DNA from: Candidatus Aminicenantota bacterium
Lineage (GTDB): Bacteria > Acidobacteriota > Aminicenantia > Aminicenantales > Aminicenantaceae
Direction: 5' to 3'
NCBI GenBank assembly: GCA_016783445.1
Contig: JADHWO010000019.1
Coordinates: 1-36,320 of the forward strand
Length of the DNA stretch: 36,320 nucleotides
Part shown: piece by piece, positions 1 through 7,724 of the stretch
How positions within the stretch are numbered: the first letter of the stretch is position 1
Layout: each line of letters begins with the position of its first letter
Translations under genes and position numbers: made by a program
The notes under the pieces: generated by a model
The model's database searches: none
Seen by the model: only the letters and a program-made list of their open reading frames with translations
What the model was told of the DNA's origin: nothing

Positions 1-180
1 AATATTTTGTCCTTTATCTATTTTTAAATAAAACCCTCTTATGAAGCAATCAAATATTTAAGATAAAAAGATCTTTCTCTGAAACAAAGAGTAAATGATG
101 AATAATTATACCTTTTCTTCCCATTCATTTTAAGTCCTCAGGAAAATTAGTTGAATGATAAATCAATCATATTTTAAGGG

Positions 181-610
181 TATTTGGGAATGGATGAAGC
201 GACCTTGAAGATTTAGCCTTCCTGAATCGCTCTTTTTGGGAATCCGGCAAAGCCGGACACCGAGTATGTTTAAACTCAAGCCAGTGGATTCAGAAAACAC
301 GCAACTTTTGCCCCAGTAAGATAAATATTTTAATTTTGCGAAGGCCAGTAGGTAAAAAAAACCGTTTGAAGGCAAAGCGGGCATGGTTCACAAAATAGGG
401 GACAGTCCCTATAAATACAAAAGGGACAGTCCCCATTTTGTGAGAGCGAAGCCTGAAACCGAGCAGCTTTTGACTCGCTGGGGCAAAAGCTGCGTGTTTT
501 TGAACCTGCTGACCTGAGCTCTCCTTCAAACGGTTTTTCTCACCCACTGCCCTTCGTTTATGCTTTGAATAGAATGATGATGGAATGGCGTGAAAAATCT
601 GAACGGAAGC
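181..610. repeat. Structured direct repeat, copy 1 (upstream of redox operon)
   Basis: This segment recurs in the same orientation at 9811-10216 with high identity over its whole length. It is rich in inverted repeats: a 23-nt arm at 294-316 pairs with 478-500 (one mismatch), and a 16-nt arm at 357-372 pairs perfectly with 523-538. A central dyad has arms 389-410 and 421-442 containing GGGACAGTCCC-type motifs. This copy is about 24 nt longer than copy 2, mainly at the central dyad. No credible protein is encoded. GGGGACAGTCCCC-like hairpins are, from general knowledge, often seen beside REP-associated Y1 transposases, so a non-autonomous mobile repeat is a reasonable inference. No transposase is present in the window. 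Confidence 0.85.
389..442. repeat. Central dyad of repeat copy 1 with GGGACAGTCCC motifs
   Basis: An imperfect inverted repeat begins CACAAAATAGGG and ends CCCCATTTTGTG, with two GGGACAGTCCC-type blocks separated by about 11 nt. Each block can fold on itself. In copy 2 the corresponding site is reduced to a single shorter hairpin (10020-10048). The difference looks like an internal duplication or deletion of the motif. Confidence 0.7.
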
Positions 611-874
611 TAAGACATTTCCAAATACCAGTATTAAACCAACAGGGAAAAAAAGATGCTTCTGTTTATTTACAATTTTCTTGTCATCATATACACATTG
701 TGTTAGATATTTATATGAATTCCAAATTTGGAAAAACACAAGTACCCGCCTTTAAATGATTATTATGATGAGCAAGAGTTGCAGGATATGGCAGGCTAAA
801 ATGGCTGGGCTCATTTTTTCTATTCAAACCAGAAGAATAATCAAAACAACTCTTAAGCAAGGTATCTGGTAGGC
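611..874. other. Leader region of redox operon; no gene seen
   Basis: About 260 nt lie between the end of repeat copy 1 and the first cytochrome gene. I see no convincing coding sequence. The region contains a perfect 14-nt palindrome at 720-733 (TTCCAAATTTGGAA), whose left half TTCCAAAT also occurs at 619-626. No confident sigma-70 promoter was recognised. The sequence at 1-180 likewise shows no gene. Confidence 0.5.
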
Positions 875-1780
875 ATGATTCTAAAAAAATCCATATTCTT
901 CATTTTTCTCTTCCTGTTAATCTTCTACAATTATTCTTTTTCCCAAAATTCTACCTATACTGATCAGGATTGTTTATTCTGCCATGGAAAGCCCGATATC
1001 TCCCAAATCACAAAAGACGGGAAAATACGATCCCTCTTTGTGGATCCAGAAAAATGGTCACAAGACATTCACCATAAAGGAAAAATGACCTGTGTAGACT
1101 GCCATACTCATTCTAATCCCTATGTACATTTCAGGGAGGGTTTTATCGATGTGGATTGTGCTCGCTGTCACCCCCAGGAGGCAGAAGAGTATCAGAAGAA
1201 TATCCATTTAACCTTTGCTGCTCCTTCCGCAAACAAAGAACTCCCTCTCTGTTATCACTGTCATACAAAACACCACGTCCTTCTTCAGAAAAATCCGTTA
1301 TCCTCAATCCATGAGAAAAATGTAGGAGAGACCTGCGGTTCATGTCATCCTGAGGTCATGGTCAAAGGGATTCTGAAGGGATCATCCTTAGGGAAGATAT
1401 CAGGGCACCGCAAGGGAGATATTGCAGAACGGTTTGACATGAAAGTATGCACTAGCTGCCACTATAACGACTCTGCTCACGGTACAAAACGTGTCTTCAA
1501 GGATTTTTGTTCCCGCTGCCACGCCTACCGCTCTAAAGCAAGTTTTTTAATGGGGCCGATACACATTGATTCAATTAGATCGGCCTGGCTCAACTATGTG
1601 GGAAGTGGACTTGTTATTTTTTTCTTTATTGGAGCCTTTGTCTCTATCGGATATAAATCACGAAAAGGAATTATAAATGGTTTCAAGGCCTGGCATGACA
1701 GAATGAGAACGGAGGAGAAGGAAGTAGCGGAGAAGGAACAGGCTGATCAGGTTCAAGGCATTGAGGAATCAAACCAGTAA
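875..1780 (+). CDS. Heptaheme c-type cytochrome, membrane-anchored
   Basis: The 301-residue protein has a cleavable-type signal peptide (residues 1-23, hydrophobic core then SFSQN) and seven CXXCH heme c sites starting at Cys33, 73, 95, 126, 154, 192 and 212. A single transmembrane helix lies near residues 239-260, followed by a charged cytoplasmic tail rich in Glu and Lys. The heme domain is therefore periplasmic and tethered at its C-terminus. It leads a seven-gene operon, and its stop lies 4 nt before the ATG of the iron-sulfur subunit. By analogy with QrcA (hexaheme) and ActA (pentaheme), it probably passes electrons between periplasmic carriers and the complex. Seven hemes with a C-terminal anchor differ from both analogues. 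The role is inferred and the cytochrome assignment is secure. Confidence 0.9.
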   Translation: MILKKSIFFIFLFLLIFYNYSFSQNSTYTDQDCLFCHGKPDISQITKDGKIRSLFVDPEKWSQDIHHKGKMTCVDCHTHSNPYVHFREGFIDVDCARCHPQEAEEYQKNIHLTFAAPSANKELPLCYHCHTKHHVLLQKNPLSSIHEKNVGETCGSCHPEVMVKGILKGSSLGKISGHRKGDIAERFDMKVCTSCHYNDSAHGTKRVFKDFCSRCHAYRSKASFLMGPIHIDSIRSAWLNYVGSGLVIFFFIGAFVSIGYKSRKGIINGFKAWHDRMRTEEKEVAEKEQADQVQGIEESNQ

Positions 1781-1784
1781 CACA

Positions 1785-2381
1785 ATGAGTAATAAAACAA
1801 AAAGATATGCCATGTTGATCGACCTGAGGAAGTGCATTGGGTGCAACACTTGTGCTGTTGTTTGTAAGAGCGAAAACGATGTTCCACTCGGCGTCTGGAG
1901 AAGCTGGGTAAAAAGGGTGGAAAAAGGGAAATACCCTCATTCAAAGGAATATTTTCTCCCTATTGTGTGCAACAATTGTGAAAATCCTATCTGCGTTACA
2001 GTTTGCCCGGTCAATGCCAGTATCAAGCGTCCGGACGGAATAGTCTATATTGACCCACACAGATGCATTGGCTGCCGGTATTGTATGGCCGCATGCCCTT
2101 ATGGAGTGAGGTATATCAATCCCATAAAAAAAATCGCAGAGAAATGTTACTGGTGTTTTCATAGAGTGGATGCCGGTCTCAAGCCTGCATGTGTCCTGGC
2201 CTGCCTTGCTGGAGCCATTATGTTCGGTGATTTGAATAATCCAAAAAGTGATATCTCAAAGGCTTTAGCCAAGAATGCAATCCAGGTTATCAAACCTGAA
2301 ATAGGAACCGAGCCACATACATTTTATATCGGTCTGGATATAGAAGCCGTGGAGGCTATAAAGATAGAAGAGGAAAAATGA
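1785..2381 (+). CDS. Four-cluster ferredoxin subunit (DmsB/PsrB/QrcC-like)
   Basis: This 198-residue protein has sixteen cysteines in four groups. They are CxxCxxCxxxC at Cys17-27, CxxCxxxxCxxxC at 62-74, CxxCxxCxxxC at 94-104, and CxxCx11CxxxC at 121-140. This is the hallmark of the NrfC/DmsB/PsrB electron-transfer family, which binds four [4Fe-4S] clusters. It has no signal peptide, so export would be by piggy-back on the Tat-exported partner encoded at 3396, as in related complexes. The ATG at 1785 is chosen because it starts 4 nt after the upstream stop. An in-frame TTG at 1761 would add eight residues and overlap the cytochrome gene. It should relay electrons between the molybdopterin-family subunit and the NrfD-type membrane subunit. 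Confidence 0.92.
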   Translation: MSNKTKRYAMLIDLRKCIGCNTCAVVCKSENDVPLGVWRSWVKRVEKGKYPHSKEYFLPIVCNNCENPICVTVCPVNASIKRPDGIVYIDPHRCIGCRYCMAACPYGVRYINPIKKIAEKCYWCFHRVDAGLKPACVLACLAGAIMFGDLNNPKSDISKALAKNAIQVIKPEIGTEPHTFYIGLDIEAVEAIKIEEEK

Positions 2382-2473
2382 AAGAAGAAATTTTAAGGTG
2401 GTTATTTTGCCACCTGCTTTTACATACCGCAGTAAACAAGGAGGTTTAGCCGTCAGTAGAGTGGTTAAGCTGT

Positions 2474-2480
2474 AAAGGAG
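2474..2480 (+). promoter_or_regulatory. Shine-Dalgarno site selecting a GTG start
   Basis: AAAGGAG lies 4 nt before the GTG at 2485. It supports GTG as the start of the NrfD-like gene even though no ATG is nearby. Confidence 0.75.
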
Positions 2481-2484
2481 TATT

Positions 2485-3381
2485 GTGGACACTCAGATCT
2501 TATACAATATCTTTCATCAGGACGCATTTGGTCTGAATATCGCAATTTATTTCTATCTGACCGGCTTGAGTGCAGGATCGTTCATTCTATCTACTTTGGC
2601 ATATAGCTTTGGCATGGACCAGTACAAATCCATTGGCAAAGTCGGCGTTGTCCTGGCAACGGTCCTCCTTGTTATAGCCCCATTTTTTCTTCTTATTCAT
2701 ATAGGAATGCCTCATCGAGCATGGCACCTTTTTGTTTACCTCAACATGGCATCTCCTATCACTTGGGGCTCATTTTTACTGGTCCTCTATCCAATCAATT
2801 GTATTATCTATGGCTATTTCATGTTTAAAGGGCACATAAAACTCACTCGTATATTCGGGCTCATCGGTATTCCCCTTGCTATTTCAGTCCACGGTTATAC
2901 AGGATTCATCCTGGCATTCGGCAAGGCAAGAGCTCTCTGGAATACAGCCATTATGCCAATACTCTTCCTCGCTTCAGCCATTGTTTCAGGTATTGCGCTC
3001 ATGATCCTTGTGTGTATTATTAAGGACCGTTTTTTCTCTAAAGAAAAAAAGATCAACCAGGAGCTGATTTTGAATCTCGGCAAGCTGCTTGCATGGATGA
3101 TTGTATTCGACCTTTTTCTCGTAGGCAGCGACCTTATTGTCCTGGCTATATCACACTCAGATGCACAGGCAGCTGCTCATCTGATCCTAAGCGGTAAATT
3201 CAGCATCCTGTTCCTCCTCGTTGAAAATCTGCTCGGTAAGATTTTGCCGTTCATTCTCCTTGCTGTACCCGGGTTCAGGAGATTAACCACAGTGATTATA
3301 GCCTCAATTCTAGTTATTTTTGGAATATTTTTCATGAGATATATCGTTGTTGTGGGTGGAGAATTCCTCCCTTTGTTATAA
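2485..3381 (+). CDS. NrfD/PsrC-family integral membrane subunit
   Basis: The 298-residue protein is very hydrophobic, with about eight to nine predicted membrane helices. It starts on GTG behind a good ribosome-binding site. The N-terminal helix region with YFYLTGLSAGSF resembles the NrfD/PsrC/QrcD family, which binds the quinone and contacts the four-cluster ferredoxin subunit without carrying heme. At about 300 residues it is shorter than the ten-helix ActC and QrcD type and closer to PsrC/NrfD. It lies between the ferredoxin and molybdopterin subunits in the operon, with a 14-nt gap to the latter. The probable role is quinone or quinol exchange for the complex. The direction of electron flow cannot be told from sequence. 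Confidence 0.9.
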   Translation: MDTQILYNIFHQDAFGLNIAIYFYLTGLSAGSFILSTLAYSFGMDQYKSIGKVGVVLATVLLVIAPFFLLIHIGMPHRAWHLFVYLNMASPITWGSFLLVLYPINCIIYGYFMFKGHIKLTRIFGLIGIPLAISVHGYTGFILAFGKARALWNTAIMPILFLASAIVSGIALMILVCIIKDRFFSKEKKINQELILNLGKLLAWMIVFDLFLVGSDLIVLAISHSDAQAAAHLILSGKFSILFLLVENLLGKILPFILLAVPGFRRLTTVIIASILVIFGIFFMRYIVVVGGEFLPLL

Positions 3382-3395
3382 AAGGATCTTAAAGC

Positions 3396-5705
3396 ATGTC
3401 AAAAAGAAAGATGTCCAGACGAAAGTTTATGAAAACAGGATTGGTCTGGGTAACAGGCACAGCAGCAGGTTTTAGCACGATCCAGAGTGGCACCGATTAT
3501 AAAAAGATAACCGCAGTCTCCCGGACTTCGCTCAAGCCTCTACGTGCTATCCCCACAACTTGTGAACAGTGTCCTGCTGGCTGCGGGGTTATCGCTTATC
3601 TAGATGGAGAACGGCTTGTCCAGATCCTCGGAAATCCAAACCATCCCAATAACCATGGAAGTATATGTGCCAAGGGGCTTGCAGGAATAAACCTGGTTAA
3701 TGATCCCGAAAGATTATTGTTTCCCATGAAAAGACTGGGATCGAGGGGAGATGGACAGTGGAAAAGAATCACCTGGGATGAAGTGTATTCCACCCTGGAA
3801 AAGCGCATTAACGAAATGTTACAGAAAAACAGGACAAGCGAATTTGTTGTTGATTTTGGCTATGAAGACCCGCTCCTTGACAGATTTACTGCTGCACTTG
3901 GACTAACACATATTATCGACAGGCCCACATTAAAGAACCTCAATCACGACACAGCCTTCACATCTATGATAGGGTCTCCATCCCTTATCGAGGACATCGG
4001 GAGAAGCCGCACTATCTTAAACTTTGGCGCCAATCCTTATGCAAACCACGACCATTTTCTAGGTTTAGCTCAACGATTAGTTCTTGCCCAAGTAGAAAAA
4101 GGGGCCAGGCTTGTCACATTTGATGTCCGGATGTCTGAGACAGCGGCCAAGAGTGATACATGGTATCCCATCAAAGCCGGAACCGATAGTATCGTAGCCC
4201 TGGCAATGGCTAAAGTGATCGTGGAGAAAGGGCTTGCAGATAATAGTTTCTTGAACCAAAAGACTAACTTTTCCCTGTCCAAGTTAAAAGACCATCTTTC
4301 CCGATTCACTCTCAAGGCTGCAGAAAAAGAGAGCAATATCAAGGCAGCGGACATCGAACATCTTGCCGTGGAATTTGCCACATTAAAACCCTCTATAGCC
4401 ATAATAGGTGGAGGAATAAGCGACCAAAAAAATGGATTCCAGAATGTAAGAAGTATAGCTCTCCTGAACTGGCTCATCGGAAACCTTGAGAAAGAAGGAG
4501 GTCTTTTCTTTCCCCGCCTTCCTGGCAAAAACCAGCAAACAGCAAATCCTTTGTACAAACTCCGGCCAAAACAACGTAAAAACTTTAAAGAGCTAGAGGA
4601 ATCAAGTACAAGAATTAACACCTATTTCGCTTATCTCTCTAATCCAGCCTATTCTAACCCTGACTGTGAATCAACAAAAACTTTCCTTAAAGACGAAAAA
4701 AAAGTGCCTTTCCTCGTTGTAATGGATACTCATTTCACTGAAACAGCCATGGTAGCTGACATGGTTCTTCCTGCTGCTACTTATCTGGAAGGATGGGGAT
4801 TATGTTGCGCTCCTCCCCTGGACATGTTTCCCATCTTGAATCTCAGACAGCCAGTTGTATCCCTATTAAGCACTGCAGAAGTTTTACGGTCCCCTGCTTT
4901 TGAAGTAGGAAAGCTCCTTGAACCCAGCTTCCAGCCAAAAGGCGAGGCCAAAGAGGTCGGCAACTTTTGTCTGGAACTATCCCGGAGAATTGGCGGAAAA
5001 ACAGTAAAAGCTCTCCCATTCAAGGATACAAAAGATTATGTTTCTAAAGTTTTTTCTTCAATACCTAATCTTAAAAAACAAAAAGATTTTAACAACTTAA
5101 AGAGTGATGGCTTCTGGGTCGACACTTCTTTAAAAAAATATAACCAATCCAGCACCAGTAGTATCCCTCCTATTCAGGCCCAAAAAGTAGAGATATACTC
5201 CAACAAATTAAAGCAAAATAATCACTCTCCTCTGCCAGAGTATCAATCTATAGCCAAACATGAAAAAAAGAAAGGAGATGAGTTCATCCTTACCACATTC
5301 AAATCCAACCTGAGCGCCAGAGGAACTGCCAACAGCAAATGGACACAGGAGATACTTCATGAAAACCGCCTTTGGATCAACAAGGATGTTGCAAACAGGT
5401 TAGGCATCAAGAACGGGAACAGGGTCCGGATTTCTTCTCCTGTGGGAAGTTTAACAGTCCGTGTACTAGTAACCAACCGGATTCACCCCAACTCTGTTGC
5501 CCTTGCTGAAGGTTTTGGTCATACGGCAGTTGGAAATATAGCAAAGGCTAAGCGTTTTAAGAGCTATGACCGAGATACCAATCTCCTCTGGTGGGATAAA
5601 AAAGGAAATGGTGTGAATCCCAACGAGATCATCGAAAGAAAGATTGACCCTATCGGTGGAGGCCCGTGTTTAAAGGATACAGTAGTACGTATAGAGAAAA
5701 TATAA
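3396..5705 (+). CDS. Molybdopterin-oxidoreductase-family subunit, Tat-exported (PsrA/QrcB-like)
   Basis: This 769-residue protein opens with a twin-arginine signal (SRRKFMK at residues 7-13). A [4Fe-4S] motif follows at Cys56, 59, 63 and 91, then the molybdopterin-binding core (for example SDTWYPIKAGTD near 253-264), and a C-terminal dinucleotide-binding domain from about residue 640. It belongs to the complex iron-sulfur molybdoenzyme superfamily. There is no cysteine between 91 and 424, and no UGA selenocysteine codon, where the metal ligand of PsrA or formate dehydrogenase types would sit. This recalls QrcB and ActB, family members that carry no molybdenum. No TorD-like chaperone is encoded nearby. 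It is either an electron-conducting scaffold or an enzyme with a different ligand; no substrate can be named. Confidence 0.88.
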   Translation: MSKRKMSRRKFMKTGLVWVTGTAAGFSTIQSGTDYKKITAVSRTSLKPLRAIPTTCEQCPAGCGVIAYLDGERLVQILGNPNHPNNHGSICAKGLAGINLVNDPERLLFPMKRLGSRGDGQWKRITWDEVYSTLEKRINEMLQKNRTSEFVVDFGYEDPLLDRFTAALGLTHIIDRPTLKNLNHDTAFTSMIGSPSLIEDIGRSRTILNFGANPYANHDHFLGLAQRLVLAQVEKGARLVTFDVRMSETAAKSDTWYPIKAGTDSIVALAMAKVIVEKGLADNSFLNQKTNFSLSKLKDHLSRFTLKAAEKESNIKAADIEHLAVEFATLKPSIAIIGGGISDQKNGFQNVRSIALLNWLIGNLEKEGGLFFPRLPGKNQQTANPLYKLRPKQRKNFKELEESSTRINTYFAYLSNPAYSNPDCESTKTFLKDEKKVPFLVVMDTHFTETAMVADMVLPAATYLEGWGLCCAPPLDMFPILNLRQPVVSLLSTAEVLRSPAFEVGKLLEPSFQPKGEAKEVGNFCLELSRRIGGKTVKALPFKDTKDYVSKVFSSIPNLKKQKDFNNLKSDGFWVDTSLKKYNQSSTSSIPPIQAQKVEIYSNKLKQNNHSPLPEYQSIAKHEKKKGDEFILTTFKSNLSARGTANSKWTQEILHENRLWINKDVANRLGIKNGNRVRISSPVGSLTVRVLVTNRIHPNSVALAEGFGHTAVGNIAKAKRFKSYDRDTNLLWWDKKGNGVNPNEIIERKIDPIGGGPCLKDTVVRIEKI

Positions 5706-5729
5706 CCAATTTATACTTGGAGAACAAAG

Positions 5730-7022
5730 ATGAAGGTTTTAATAAAAAAATACATACAGGCTGCCCTAGTTATTTCCATTCTTTGGATGGTTGTATCACC
5801 CATCCAGATTGGAGCTTTAGAGAACCAACTTAATATAAGAAGACTTACGTATTCAGGGAATGATTTGGTTCATTATCCATGTCTTAGTGATGACGGCCGA
5901 TGGATGCTTTATGTAGTTGAAATCAAGAACGGTGAAGAAACAACAAAAGCTGTAAGATTGATGAATGTTGAAAATGGAAAGGAAAAAGACCTTTTCCGTG
6001 ATGGAGAAAACACAGCACCAACTCCATATAAAGATATACCCCTAATTGTCGGAACAAAACCCCCTGTCTTAAGCGGAAACGGCAGAGTTGCAGTATTTTC
6101 CTTGAGCTTGAGCAAGCCCGCTTTTATTCTAGACCATTATTTAGCAGTGGTGAATACGGACGGGACCGATTTCCGAATTATAAATTTCCCTTTTGATGCA
6201 TTAAAAGGAAAAAACCTAAAATCACTGGATTTTACAAGCAGTGACTGGGAGCGAGTATCCAATTACACAATAAGCAGTGATGGCACCCGTATCGTTTGTG
6301 TAGTTAAAGGACACTTAGGACCAAGGAGATATGGCAGTCCGAGTGGGATAGCCCTTTTAGACACCTTAAGCAAAAAACATAGAACTATTCTGGCCCCTGA
6401 TTTTAATGGGAGTGAATGGACATGGCCTTCAATACCGCGTCGACCGCTTAACGGAGGAGGATGGGCGTTTTGTATGAGTGGAAACGGGCAATGGCTGCTG
6501 TTCGGTGCACAGTCATCTGAAGATATAAATGACTACGACCTTTATATAACAAATTGGAACGGAAAAGAGATTACGAGAATTACGGATTTTCACGACCGAT
6601 GGTTCAGCCTGGCGGACATTAGTTACGATGGCAAAAAGATCGTTTTCTTCTATAACGGAAGAGAAAAAAATGGCATGGGAACCTATAAAATGAATAACGA
6701 CGGATCAGGGCTAAAACTTCTCGAATCCAGGATAGCACCTAGAGTCGAGCTTTCTGACATGTCAGGAAATGGCCGATACATCCTCTTTAAGAATATTTAC
6801 AAAGGAATGATCCTTGACTTAATAAATGGCGTGGAAAAGGTAGCATTTGATGAGCAAACTCCTGGTTATATCGCGGGCTTGGTGCCCATGGATTATCCTC
6901 GTCACCCGGCTTTCTGGGAACCAAAAATCATTAGCTTAGCCGGAGACAAAGCTCTGCTTATTGGCCCTCCCCAAGGTAAAGAGACGCCAGAGATATATAT
7001 ACTCAGTATTGATGTAAGATAA
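5730..7022 (+). CDS. Secreted TolB/PD40-like beta-propeller protein
   Basis: The 430-residue protein has a signal peptide (about residues 1-29, ending IQIGA). It then carries repeated blades with PD40-type signatures such as LSDDGRWMLY, LSGNGRVAVF, SSDGTRIVCV, MSGNGQWLLF, ISYDGKKIVF and MSGNGRYILF. That suggests six or seven blades in the periplasm or on the surface. There are no heme sites or catalytic motifs. It has a GGAG site 7 nt before its ATG and is placed between the molybdopterin-family subunit and the hexaheme cytochrome, so it is part of the same transcription unit. A docking or assembly role for the periplasmic redox proteins is inferred. TolB-like propellers are general protein-interaction platforms and no specific function is claimed. 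Confidence 0.8.
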   Translation: MKVLIKKYIQAALVISILWMVVSPIQIGALENQLNIRRLTYSGNDLVHYPCLSDDGRWMLYVVEIKNGEETTKAVRLMNVENGKEKDLFRDGENTAPTPYKDIPLIVGTKPPVLSGNGRVAVFSLSLSKPAFILDHYLAVVNTDGTDFRIINFPFDALKGKNLKSLDFTSSDWERVSNYTISSDGTRIVCVVKGHLGPRRYGSPSGIALLDTLSKKHRTILAPDFNGSEWTWPSIPRRPLNGGGWAFCMSGNGQWLLFGAQSSEDINDYDLYITNWNGKEITRITDFHDRWFSLADISYDGKKIVFFYNGREKNGMGTYKMNNDGSGLKLLESRIAPRVELSDMSGNGRYILFKNIYKGMILDLINGVEKVAFDEQTPGYIAGLVPMDYPRHPAFWEPKIISLAGDKALLIGPPQGKETPEIYILSIDVR

Positions 7023-7029
7023 ATCAAAA

Positions 7030-7686
7030 ATGTCTTTCCCAAAATATAAAAAACAATTCAAAATAGTCCTTATCCTTATATTACTCTTCGTCTTTGTCGG
7101 CGCAGCTGGCATCACTTCCTACCTTGTGCGTTATTCGGGAACAAATGAACTTGTATGCAGGCAATGCCATCCCGAACATAGAGAAATGTGGATAAAGTCA
7201 CAAGGACATCCAGCAGAACAAACAAAATGTTATGAGTGCCACTCAAGAGAAATTAAAGTAATTCCCAAGGAGTGGAATATATTTAGACATGCCCGCGATC
7301 AGCTTGTCCCTCCTGAATATCTTGCAGATGACGAGCTGACCTCCCAGAGGTGTCTGGATTGCCACCCTGAAGTGCTCAATTTAGGTTATAAGCTTATAAA
7401 AAAGGTTATTAACTTCAATCACCGCATTCACTACGGTGAGGGCCTGAATTGTGTGGACTGCCATCGCACAGCAGCACATGAGTATAAAACAGGCGGCACA
7501 AATCGTCCTACGGTCTGGGAATGCCTCAACTGCCATTTGAGGGAATTCGAAGGTCCACCAAAGAATCAGAAATGCCTTAATTGTCATGATGTGATGCTGG
7601 CACCTGGTAAGTCTTGGACAGTCAACCCTCAGGACCTGCCTGTCCGGAAACAAAGTTCAGTCTCGGCCAAGATTAAAAATGAATAG
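7030..7686 (+). CDS. Hexaheme c-type cytochrome, N-terminally anchored
   Basis: This is a 218-residue protein with one N-terminal membrane helix (about residues 11-32) and six CXXCH sites at Cys43, 67, 108, 141, 165 and 182. The N-anchor with closely following hemes resembles the NapC/NrfH and cytochrome c3-like architectures, although six hemes exceed NrfH. It should face the periplasm. The gene starts 8 nt after the propeller gene without a visible Shine-Dalgarno site, suggesting coupled translation. It may link the downstream NarI-HdrD membrane protein or the quinone pool to the heptaheme cytochrome. The partner assignment is inference. Confidence 0.88.
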   Translation: MSFPKYKKQFKIVLILILLFVFVGAAGITSYLVRYSGTNELVCRQCHPEHREMWIKSQGHPAEQTKCYECHSREIKVIPKEWNIFRHARDQLVPPEYLADDELTSQRCLDCHPEVLNLGYKLIKKVINFNHRIHYGEGLNCVDCHRTAAHEYKTGGTNRPTVWECLNCHLREFEGPPKNQKCLNCHDVMLAPGKSWTVNPQDLPVRKQSSVSAKIKNE

Positions 7687-7724
7687 AGTTTAAGATATAA
7701 ACACAAACAACATAATTTAATAAA

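Noticed and set aside
163-384. Minus-strand 73-residue frame in repeat copy 1, nearly identical to one at 9800-10015
   Set aside because: Its conservation follows from the DNA repeat; the frame spans the inverted arms, has no recognisable domain, and diverges at its end between copies.
290-739. Minus-strand 149-residue frame across the repeat and leader
   Set aside because: It is absent from copy 2 and runs through hairpin sequence with no domain-like pattern.
565-759. Plus-strand 64-residue frame with an HHIHI segment resembling a Y1 transposase motif
   Set aside because: The surrounding residues do not match the HUH transposase pattern and there is no catalytic tyrosine context; too short and not recognisable.
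4070-4621. Long antisense frames within the molybdopterin-family gene (and similar ones inside hppA, infB and recN)
   Set aside because: They are shadows of strongly supported genes on the other strand, with no motifs of their own.
3396-5705. Possible selenocysteine codon in the molybdopterin-family gene
   Set aside because: The reading frame is continuous with no internal TGA.
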